This document shows positions 57,005 to 64,000 of a stretch of 64,000 nt of DNA, piece by piece; positions within the stretch are counted from its first letter, which is position 1; every line of letters begins with the position of its first letter. The position numbers were made by a program, and so were the translations under genes. This stretch comes from Streptococcus mitis (lineage in GTDB: Bacteria > Bacillota > Bacilli > Lactobacillales > Streptococcaceae), in assembly GCF_901542415.1 (NCBI RefSeq), contig NZ_CABEHV010000004.1, forward strand, positions 1,178,001 to 1,242,000, read 5' to 3'. Under the pieces are notes generated by a model that was not told where the DNA came from, ran no database searches, and saw only the letters and a list, made by a program, of their open reading frames with translations.

Positions 57005-58280
57005 CTTCATCACTTGCCTCAATCCGCTGAATCTTAGCGCCTAGCTGCGCCAACTTCTCATGGAAACGGTAGTAACCTCTATCCAAGTGAACCAATTTAC
57101 CGACTACAGTTTCTCCTTGTGCTACCAAACCTGTCAAAATCAAGGCTGCACTGGCACGAAGGTCAGTTGAAAGAACTTCTGCCCCCTGCAAAGGTTGACC
57201 ACCAACAATACGAGCTGTATCACGGATAATCTCAGAGTGCAAGCCCATGCGACGCATTTCTTCTAGATGTTGGAAACGATTTTCGAAAACTGTCTCCACC
57301 ATAGTTGATTCCCCTTTTGCGACGGTCATCAAGGCTGTAAATTGAGCCTGCATATCTGTTGGAAATCCTGGGTGGGGCAAGGTTTTCACATGAACAGCTT
57401 TTAGATTTTCTAGTTGAGAACGAACTCGAATTCCTTCAGTTTCCTCTGTCACTTCCACTCCCATTTCAAGCAATTTGGCAATCAAGGGACGGTTGTGCTC
57501 CCAGACAGCGTCTTTAATCAAGACATCACCACCAGTCATGGCAGCAGCTACCATAAAGGTTCCGGCTTCGATACGGTCTTGCACTACATTGTGAGTCGTG
57601 CCATGAAGTTTCTCAACACCGGTAATGGTAATGGTCTCTGTACCAGCACCCTTAACCTTAGCTCCCATTTCATTGAGGAGAATGGCTAGGTCAACAATCT
57701 CAGGCTCACGCGCAGCATTTTCAATCACTGTCACACCATCAGCTAGAGTTGCTGCCATCATCAAGTTCTGCGTAGCGCCAACACTTGGGAAATCCATATA
57801 GATATGAGCTCCATGTAAGCGATCAGCCTTGGCTTCGATATAACCAGCAGTCTGACTAATCTTAGCCCCCATAGCTTCCAGGCCTTTCAAATGAAGGTCA
57901 ATAGGACGGCTACCAATTGTACAACCGCCTGGCATGGATACCTTGGCATGACCTACACGAGCAAGAATCGGTCCCAAGACAACAATAGATGCGCGCATCT
58001 TGCTGACATACTTGTAAGGAGCTTCCTCAGTGATATCGCCAGTCGCGTCCACCTCAACAAGATGAGCTTCTTCATTAAAGTCCACCTTGGCATTCAAACC
58101 ACGAACCACCTGATTCATAGTGAAAACATCTGACAAGATAGGAACATTCTGCAAGACGGTCTTTCCTTCACTTGCTAGAATAGTCGCTGCCAACAAGGGC
58201 AAGACTGCATTCTTTGCTCCTTCGATCGTAACACTTCCTACCAGACGATTATCGCCACCTTGAACCACAATTTTTTCCAT
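56997..58280 (-). CDS. murA: UDP-N-acetylglucosamine 1-carboxyvinyltransferase
   Basis: First committed step of peptidoglycan synthesis: transfers enolpyruvyl from PEP to UDP-GlcNAc. The 427-residue protein has the catalytic Cys120 in [14 protein letters not shown] (fosfomycin target) and [15 protein letters not shown] before it. Streptococci have two murA paralogues; its neighbours epuA/endA correspond to murA1 in pneumococcus. GGAAATAAG precedes the ATG. Confidence 0.95.
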
Positions 58281-58303
58281 ACTTATTTCCTTTACATTTG
58301 ATT

Positions 58304-58534
58304 TTATAATAATCCTCTAAGCGCTTCTTGCCACAACTGATATAGGCTGATGAAGAAAGAACTCATGATGTAGCCCATTACAATGCTGAAAAAGGCTACT
58401 AGTAAACGAACTTTTCCTGTGTTCTCAGCTGTTACTTTTAAGACTTTTTCCCATCTAACAAGATTCTTTAAAAGGTAAAAACTCACATAAATAAAGAGCA
58501 TGTGACTGCTTAGAGTGAATAATAATTGAACCAT
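58304..58534 (-). CDS. DUF1146 membrane protein (YwzB-like)
   Basis: A 76-residue protein with two helices (about 5-23 and 44-66), matching DUF1146/YwzB, commonly found beside murA in firmicutes. It starts 24 nt upstream of murA. No function is known. Confidence 0.8.
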   Translation of the reverse strand: MVQLLFTLSSHMLFIYVSFYLLKNLVRWEKVLKVTAENTGKVRLLVAFFSIVMGYIMSSFFISLYQLWQEALRGLL

Positions 58535-58591
58535 TTGACTATTATACCATCTTCTCTGTTTGTGCGCTAGTTTGGAAACTTCACTTAAAAA

Positions 58592-59629
58592 CTAAGGATT
58601 GTTTTTCAAGTAATCAATTGCATCTTGTAAGGTTTTAACAGGCACGATTTTCATATCCGTCTTGATTGTTTTAGCTGCTTCTAGGGCTGTTTGGTAGTTG
58701 TTTTTCGCGTCTGGATGTGCTTTTTGTTCTTCTTCGCTAACAGGGTTATCAGGGGCAAAGAAAATCGCGGCACCTTCTCTAGCCGAAGCTACAACTTTTT
58801 TATCAATACCTCCAATATCCCCCACATTCCCATCGCGGTCAATGGTTCCTGTACCGGCAACGATACGGCCATTTCGAAGGCCTGGGTCAGCTATTTGGGT
58901 ATAGATGGCCAGACTAAACATGAGACCTGCACTTGGACCGCCAATACCAGCTGTTGAAAAGCGAATTGGGACATCACTGGTTACTTCTGTACGGTCAATC
59001 AAGCCGATTCCAATTCCATTTTTGCCATTTTCTAGCGTAATGATTTTTCCTTCTGCAGACTTGGTTTGCCCATCTTCTTCATAGGTGACCTTGACAGAAT
59101 CCCCTAATTTTTGAGAATTGACGTAATCAATCAAGTCTTTGGAACTATCAAAGGTCTGATCATTGACTGCTGTGACCGTATCAGAAATGTTGAGAATCCC
59201 TTTAAAGGTCGAATTATCCGTCACAGTCAAGACATAAACCCCAAGATATTTGAGTTCAATATCCTTACCAGCTGTTTTTAACCCTTGATACTTGGCCATA
59301 TTTTGCGATGTTTGCATGTAGAATTGATTGATCCGCATAAATTCAACATCGGAAGAACCACCTGTAGTCTCCTGAGCACTACGAATATCTGTAAAAGGCG
59401 TCAACCATGCATAAATCATATGAGCTAAAGTGGCATGCTGGACACCAACCGTAACGAATTGATAGGCACCAGCTTCCTTATCTTCTGTGTCATTGACTTT
59501 AAGGACTTGGCGAATATCTTCCGAACCACCTGGAACCTCTATATAATAAGGCAAAGGCACTACAAACGCCAAGAAAGTCACAATCAAGGCCGCAATGACA
59601 TATAAGGGCCATCTAATCTTTTTTTTCAT
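58592..59629 (-). CDS. sepM: SepM-like PDZ/Lon-type membrane protease
   Basis: A 345-residue protein: N-terminal membrane anchor (about 8-28), PDZ domain (about 125-200) and a Lon-like S16 catalytic domain with Ser233 in GGPSAGLMF and the Lys at about 277-278 in GGIDKKV. SepM in streptococci cleaves competence-signal peptide. It overlaps coaD by 17 nt. The role in signal processing is inferred from S. mutans. Confidence 0.9.
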   Translation of the reverse strand: MKKKIRWPLYVIAALIVTFLAFVVPLPYYIEVPGGSEDIRQVLKVNDTEDKEAGAYQFVTVGVQHATLAHMIYAWLTPFTDIRSAQETTGGSSDVEFMRINQFYMQTSQNMAKYQGLKTAGKDIELKYLGVYVLTVTDNSTFKGILNISDTVTAVNDQTFDSSKDLIDYVNSQKLGDSVKVTYEEDGQTKSAEGKIITLENGKNGIGIGLIDRTEVTSDVPIRFSTAGIGGPSAGLMFSLAIYTQIADPGLRNGRIVAGTGTIDRDGNVGDIGGIDKKVVASAREGAAIFFAPDNPVSEEEQKAHPDAKNNYQTALEAAKTIKTDMKIVPVKTLQDAIDYLKNNP

Positions 59630-60101
59630 TTCTTATTTCCTCCAAAATACTCTCGGGAACATAGCAGGCAATACCCTGACTAAATTTCAAAAGCTCTCTA
59701 ACGCCTGATGAACTGAGATAGAGATGTTCAGGTCGACTATGTAAATAAATGGTCTCTATATTAGGAGACAGCTGATGATTGTAGTAATCAAAACTGGCTT
59801 CATATTGCAAATCCGCTGCATTCCTCAAACCACGCACTAGACAAGTAGCACCCAGTCTTTTTGCGACATCGACCACCAATTCATCATAAGAAGACACGAC
59901 TTCAACATTTTCCAAATGTTTCACAGCCTTTTCTAATCCCCGTTTACGATTTTCGATAGGGAGAAATCCTTGTTTGTGAGGATTAAAAAAAATACCGACA
60001 TAGAGCTTATCAAAAAGTCTGCTCGCCCGTTCAATCATATCCAGATGCCCATTTGTCATCGGATCAAACGAGCCTGTGAATAAGCCAATCTTATCTGACA
60101 T
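59613..60101 (-). CDS. coaD: Phosphopantetheine adenylyltransferase
   Basis: CoA biosynthesis, fourth step: 4'-phosphopantetheine plus ATP to dephospho-CoA. A 162-residue nucleotidyltransferase with [16 protein letters not shown] (TNGH at 16-19) and a C-terminal [12 protein letters not shown] motif. It overlaps rsmD by 11 nt and sepM by 17 nt, a conserved firmicute trio (rsmD-coaD-sepM). Confidence 0.96.
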   Translation of the reverse strand: MSDKIGLFTGSFDPMTNGHLDMIERASRLFDKLYVGIFFNPHKQGFLPIENRKRGLEKAVKHLENVEVVSSYDELVVDVAKRLGATCLVRGLRNAADLQYEASFDYYNHQLSPNIETIYLHSRPEHLYLSSSGVRELLKFSQGIACYVPESILEEIRNEKKD

Positions 60102-60630
60102 AAACTGTCACCTTACTAATTCCATAAATCTTTTCCTTCCAGATGCCCAGGCAGGCAATTTCTTCTGGAAGTTCAACGGCCTTATCCGTCTCACACACAA
60201 CCATGACATCTTCAGAAAATAGCTCTCTCTCAGCCATTTTTTCAATATCTGCTACGATTTGTTCCTTGGCATACGGAGGGTCTAAGAAAATGAGATCAAA
60301 TTCCCCAGATACCTGTTCCAATGCCCTTTCTGCATCCATCTTGAGAAGTTGAAATTTTCCCACTTCCTTGGTCATCTGAATATTTTCAGCCACGATAGCC
60401 TGAGCCTTACGGTCTCGCTCCACCAAAACAGCACTGGACATGCCACGCGATACTGCCTCGATAGATAAACCACCACTACCTGCATAAAGGTCCAAGACGC
60501 GTCCACCTTCAAAGTAGGGACCAATCATGTTAAAAATGGCTCCCCTAACCTTATCCGAAGTTGGTCTTGTCGTCTTTCCTTCTAGTGTCTTGAGGGGACG
60601 TCCCCCATAGATTCCTGATACGATTTTCAT
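60091..60630 (-). CDS. rsmD: 16S rRNA (guanine(966)-N2)-methyltransferase RsmD
   Basis: A 179-residue SAM-dependent enzyme with motif [16 protein letters not shown] (45-59) and catalytic LDPPY (116-120). It methylates G966 of 16S rRNA. First gene of the rsmD-coaD-sepM run. Confidence 0.95.
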   Translation of the reverse strand: MKIVSGIYGGRPLKTLEGKTTRPTSDKVRGAIFNMIGPYFEGGRVLDLYAGSGGLSIEAVSRGMSSAVLVERDRKAQAIVAENIQMTKEVGKFQLLKMDAERALEQVSGEFDLIFLDPPYAKEQIVADIEKMAERELFSEDVMVVCETDKAVELPEEIACLGIWKEKIYGISKVTVYVR

Positions 60631-60694
60631 ACCGTTTATTATACCAAATTATGGGCGAAAAGAGAAAGAAAACCGAACCTTGCGGTTCGATTCT

Positions 60695-61687
60695 CTACAA
60701 AATATTTTCGTAAGTATCGCGGACTTCTTGAGGCCAAACACTTGTTTGCACTTCTCCAATGTGTTTCTTGCGAAGTAGGAACATGGCCATACGAGATTGT
60801 CCAATTCCTCCACCGATTGTCAATGGGAATAGGCCATTCAACAAAGCCTTGTGCCATTCCAATTCTAAACGGTCTTCATCACCGGTAATTTCTACTTGAC
60901 GGCGAAGGGTTTCTTCATCTACACGAATCCCCATAGAAGACAACTCAAAGGCTCCACCTAGAGATTCATTCCAGACAAGAATATCGCCATTTAGACCCTT
61001 GTAGCCATTTTCAGACTCGCTTGTCCAGTCATCGTAGTCTGGTGCACGTCCATCGTGCGGTTTACCATCTGGCAACTCGCCACCGATACCAATCAAAAAG
61101 ACGGCTCCAAATTCTTTACAGATAGCATTTTCACGTTCTTTCGGTGTCAAGTCTGGGTAACGCTCGACCAACTCCTCTGTATGGATAAAAGTGATTTGTT
61201 TTGGCAAGATAGATTCGATGTCATAACGGGCTTCAACAGCTAGCTCTGTCAGGCGAATAGCCTTATAAATCTTCTCAACTGTTTCTTTTAGATAAGCGAT
61301 GTTACGCTTACCATTTGGGATAACCTTCTCCCAGTCCCACTGGTCAACATAAACAGAGTGGGTCGCATCCAACGAGTCTTCGTCTGGACGAAGGGCCTTC
61401 ATGTGGACGAAAAGACCTTCACCTTCACCGAAACCAAAGCGAGCCAAGGTATGGCGTTTCCATTTAGCAAGGGAGTGCACCACTTCATAAGTAGCATCAG
61501 GGATTTGGAGAACCTTGACCGATACGGCGTTCTCCACACCTGATAAGTTGTCCTGCATCCCGTCGCCGACTCTGCTCAAGATAGGACCTTGAACTTCGAC
61601 AACTTCTAACTTATCTTTCAAATACTGGGTAAAAGTGTTTTTGACAAAGGAAATCTCTTCTTGTTGATGGATAAAACTTTTCTTCAT
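60695..61687 (-). CDS. asnA: Aspartate-ammonia ligase AsnA
   Basis: ATP-dependent synthesis of asparagine from aspartate and ammonia (class II aminoacyl-tRNA-synthetase fold). The 330-residue length is normal. Seen: [54 protein letters not shown] and the class II motif 3-like [16 protein letters not shown]. Transcribed alone; AGGAG precedes the ATG. Confidence 0.96.
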   Translation of the reverse strand: MKKSFIHQQEEISFVKNTFTQYLKDKLEVVEVQGPILSRVGDGMQDNLSGVENAVSVKVLQIPDATYEVVHSLAKWKRHTLARFGFGEGEGLFVHMKALRPDEDSLDATHSVYVDQWDWEKVIPNGKRNIAYLKETVEKIYKAIRLTELAVEARYDIESILPKQITFIHTEELVERYPDLTPKERENAICKEFGAVFLIGIGGELPDGKPHDGRAPDYDDWTSESENGYKGLNGDILVWNESLGGAFELSSMGIRVDEETLRRQVEITGDEDRLELEWHKALLNGLFPLTIGGGIGQSRMAMFLLRKKHIGEVQTSVWPQEVRDTYENIL

Positions 61688-61799
61688 AAACTACTCCTCA
61701 AAAAATTAATTAAAAGCATTATACACCTATTTTCAAGAAAAGGAAAGAGCAAATACGAAAAAAATCAGTGCTACTCAAAACACTGATTTCATAGACCTT

Positions 61800-62483
61800 C
61801 TAGTCATTACGACCAAAGATACGTAGAATACTTAGGAAAAGATTGATAAAATCAAGATAGATACTGAGAGCCATTGACACAACCCAACCTGTCGCTACAC
61901 GGCCTTGTGATTGTTCATAAGCAAGGCGAATCCTTTGATTGTCCCAAGCAATCAGCCCAGAGAAGACCAAGACCATAGCTACGCTAATCATATAATCAAA
62001 GAAACCGCTAGCCAAAAAAATATTAACTACCATGGCAATCAGCAAACCGATGAGGGCTGCCATCATAGCACGACCAACCCCACTCAAATCTTTCTTAGTG
62101 AACATACCAACTGCCGCCATGACAAAGAAGAGAAGGGCGCTCGATACAAAGGCAGATAAAACTGTACCTGGAGTATAGAAAGCCACCACAAAACTGAGGG
62201 TAAAGCCGTTTAATACTGAGTAAAGTAAAAATACTGGAAGAGCCGCTGGACTATTCCTTGAAGCCATGCTACTAGCAACGAAGACTAGGGCTAGCTCTGC
62301 AAAAGTAGCAATGGTCAACCAGAGACGCCCCTGCATCAAAAAGTAAACCAGCTGAGACTGAAAGATGGTCAACATAAGACCTGATACTAAAGCGGATAAT
62401 CCTATCCCCAGACCAACAAAGGCATAAACCTTAGCGTAAAATTGATTGAGACCTGCGCGGTCCTGAATAATAGTGTGATTCAT
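61800..62483 (-). CDS. Bax inhibitor-1/YccA family membrane protein
   Basis: A 227-residue protein with seven predicted helices across residues 20-220 and the family end FINLFLSILRIFGRND (aspartate near the C-terminus). Bacterial BI-1 proteins can act as pH-sensitive calcium leaks; the role in streptococci is unclear. GGAGAAAAG precedes the ATG. Single gene. Confidence 0.88.
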   Translation of the reverse strand: MNHTIIQDRAGLNQFYAKVYAFVGLGIGLSALVSGLMLTIFQSQLVYFLMQGRLWLTIATFAELALVFVASSMASRNSPAALPVFLLYSVLNGFTLSFVVAFYTPGTVLSAFVSSALLFFVMAAVGMFTKKDLSGVGRAMMAALIGLLIAMVVNIFLASGFFDYMISVAMVLVFSGLIAWDNQRIRLAYEQSQGRVATGWVVSMALSIYLDFINLFLSILRIFGRND

Positions 62484-62537
62484 CTTTTCTCCTTTTCTAT
62501 GAATGTCTTTCCTTGATTATAACAAAGAAAGTTAAAA

Positions 62538-63278
62538 TTAGCTTAAATGGAAAATTAAAATACCGGCTGCAACGGCAACATTCAAACTCTCGGCCTGTCC
62601 CTTCATACTAATGTGAACCAACTGGTCTGCACTTTCAGCCATGAGGGGACTAATTCCTTGACCTTCGTTTCCCATAACTAGTACAAAATTTTCTATAGGA
62701 GGCAGTTCTCTGTAATCAACAGAATCTTTAGATAGGGTTGTTGCTAGCACAGGGATAGCAGCCTTTTTAGCTTCCTCGAGAAGCCTTTGACTAGACATTC
62801 GGTAAATGGGCAGATGAAAATGACTGCCTTGCATGGAACGTAGAGTCTTGAGACTGTAGATATCTGCTGATTTATCTGAAACAATCACTCCAGTAAAACC
62901 TGCTGCATCCGCAGTTCGAATAATCGTTCCCACATTACCAGGATCTTGCACATCTTCCAAAAACAAGAACTTGCCCTGACTCAAATCAGCTTGTCCTACT
63001 TCTTCTTTTTGAACCACGGCAACAATTCCCTGTGGAGTCTGAGAATCCGCCAAATCTAGTAAAATATCCTCTGAAACCCAGACAGTTTGCGGAAAAGCAG
63101 CTAACTGATCTCGGTAATTTTCTAGGGCAAAGATTTTCTCAATCGTCACTCCAGCTTGAACAGCTTCTTCAAACAAGTGCCAGCCTTCAATCAAATAAGC
63201 AGACTTGCGGTATTTTTTTTGGTGTAATTTCTTGGCATTTTTTACCACAGAATTGGCTTTTGAGGTTATAATAGTCAT
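62538..63278 (-). CDS. SPOUT (TrmH/SpoU) family RNA 2'-O-methyltransferase
   Basis: A 246-residue protein: N-terminal substrate-binding domain (about 1-90) and C-terminal SPOUT knot with ALED-like GNVGTIIRTADAAGF, FVLVMGNEGQGIS and ISMKGQAESLNVAVAAGI motifs. It methylates a ribose in rRNA or tRNA. Start MTIITSKANSV at 63278 is chosen; the first in-frame Met lacks a ribosome-binding site. Divergent from acyP by 33 nt. Confidence 0.9.
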   Translation of the reverse strand: MTIITSKANSVVKNAKKLHQKKYRKSAYLIEGWHLFEEAVQAGVTIEKIFALENYRDQLAAFPQTVWVSEDILLDLADSQTPQGIVAVVQKEEVGQADLSQGKFLFLEDVQDPGNVGTIIRTADAAGFTGVIVSDKSADIYSLKTLRSMQGSHFHLPIYRMSSQRLLEEAKKAAIPVLATTLSKDSVDYRELPPIENFVLVMGNEGQGISPLMAESADQLVHISMKGQAESLNVAVAAGILIFHLS

Positions 63279-63311
63279 AGAAATATTATAACACAATCAA
63301 AGGGGTTTGGT

Positions 63312-63590
63312 ATGCAAAAGGTTAGAATGATTGCCCAAGGTAGGGTGCAAGGAGTCGGCTTTCGTTGGGGTGTTTACAGCTTGGCACTTGAAATTGGTGG
63401 CATCACAGGTCGAGTATGGAATAACGACGACGGAACAGTGGAAATCTTAGCCCAAGCAGACTCATCTGCTACCATGGCAAAATTTATCCAAGAAATCCGC
63501 AAAGGACCCACACCTTTTTCAAAAGTCAGCTACTTAGATGTCCAACTGAGCAACTTTCCTCCCTACCCTGACTTTAAAATCGCAAATTAG
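63312..63590 (+). CDS. acyP: Acylphosphatase
   Basis: A 92-residue alpha/beta sandwich enzyme hydrolysing acyl phosphates. The phosphate loop GRVQGVGFRWG (about 10-20, Arg19) and catalytic Asn (GRVWNNDDGTVEI, about 37) are intact. AAAGGGG precedes the ATG. Confidence 0.93.
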   Translation: MQKVRMIAQGRVQGVGFRWGVYSLALEIGGITGRVWNNDDGTVEILAQADSSATMAKFIQEIRKGPTPFSKVSYLDVQLSNFPPYPDFKIAN

Positions 63591-63667
63591 GTCTCTAGAA
63601 CTATTGTATATTTTGTAAAAAAACAGTAGAATAGAAAGGTATAATTTTTAAAGAAGGAATAAAAACA

Positions 63668-64000
63668 GTGAAATCTATTAAACGTTTTGCACTCTCGGCT
63701 ATGGGAGTGGCTATGTTGCTAGTCTTGACTGGCTGTGTTAGCGTCGATAAAGCCACAGGAAAGCCAATAGGATTTATTTGGAATACGATTGGAGCGCCTA
63801 TGGCTGAAGCTATCAAGTACTTCGCTACTGATAAAGGTCTAGGTTTCGGTGCCGCTATCATCATCGTAACCATTATCGTGCGCTTGATTATCTTGCCACT
63901 TGGTATCTACCAATCATGGAAGGCAACGCTTCATTCTGAAAAGATGAACGCCCTCAAGCACGTCCTTGAGCCACACCAAACACGTCTCAAGGAAGCGACT
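63668..64000 (+). CDS. yidC: Membrane protein insertase YidC (5' part, runs off the window)
   Basis: First 111 codons of an Oxa1/YidC-type insertase. It starts with GTG (MKSIKRFALSAMGVAM) behind GAAGGA. The signal ends at lipobox LVLTGC with Cys23. Then WNTIGAPMAEAIKYFA, a first membrane helix (about 55-80) and RLIILPLGIYQSWKA begin the insertase core. Streptococci have two YidC paralogues; the text matches the one next to acyP in pneumococcus. Confidence 0.92.
   Translation, partial: MKSIKRFALSAMGVAMLLVLTGCVSVDKATGKPIGFIWNTIGAPMAEAIKYFATDKGLGFGAAIIIVTIIVRLIILPLGIYQSWKATLHSEKMNALKHVLEPHQTRLKEAT

Noticed and set aside
57414..57689. 91-codon plus-strand ORF inside murA
   Set aside because: Shadow of the conserved murA reading frame with no ribosome-binding site or promoter.

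Overview
The window is a low-GC Gram-positive chromosome fragment from the Streptococcus mitis/pneumoniae group. Evidence: an EndA nuclease with its EpuA partner, the CcrZ cell-cycle regulator, the amiACDEF oligopeptide permease, the piu iron transporter, BlpR/BlpH-type quorum sensing, three BOX repeats, and an hrcA-grpE-dnaK-dnaJ cluster with CIRCE operators. A malolactic enzyme and an otherwise cut-down blp locus suggest a commensal (S. mitis/oralis-like) rather than a typical pneumococcus; this species call is inference from memory.

Layout. 1-1.9 kb: rimP (5' end), trmB, ccrZ. 2.0-7.4 kb: a reduced blp bacteriocin locus (CPBP protease, blpZ/blpY-like and other small membrane genes, blpH, blpR, blpT) with three BlpR-type promoters of identical geometry but no bacteriocin, no pheromone and no ABC exporter. 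7.4-10 kb: ecsB, ecsA, hit and a small coiled-coil gene. 10-16.1 kb: dnaJ, a DJ-1/PfpI gene, dnaK, grpE, hrcA (minus strand); the three gaps downstream of grpE each carry one copy of a 54-nt hairpin repeat whose stems covary. 16.2-20 kb: glnA (premature stop), glnR, a FUSC-like membrane protein, pgk. 20.1-21.6 kb: frameshifted IS30-family element. 21.7-23.3 kb: Na/Pi cotransporter. 23.3-25.1 kb: BOX repeat and an IS1182-family element that looks like a rearrangement junction. 25.2-31.8 kb: orphan immunity-like gene, pepA, galE, piuBCDA. 31.8-38 kb: tight minus-strand operon murI-rdgB-yfcE-cbs-xerD-like-scpA-scpB-rluB-yidD, plus a UPF0154 gene. 38.1-41.8 kb: truncated treC and an ABC uptake operon behind a leader that resembles an aromatic-codon attenuator. 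42-45.5 kb: malolactic enzyme, XRE regulator and LysR regulator. 45.5-52.4 kb: BOX and amiFEDCA. 52.4-54.2 kb: intact second copy of the IS30-family element, then tRNA-Cys. 54.3-64 kb: CNNM/HlyC, BOX, endA, epuA, murA, DUF1146, sepM, coaD, rsmD, asnA, a Bax-inhibitor-like protein, a SPOUT methyltransferase, acylphosphatase and the start of yidC.

Most of the window is housekeeping sequence. The items most worth a second look are the 54-nt covarying hairpin family, the multi-helix structure between grpE and dnaK, the attenuator-like leader of the ABC operon, the IS30-family element with exact 13-bp target duplications, the stripped blp locus with a decayed bacteriocin leader, the perfect palindrome at the XRE start codon, and the glnA nonsense codon.
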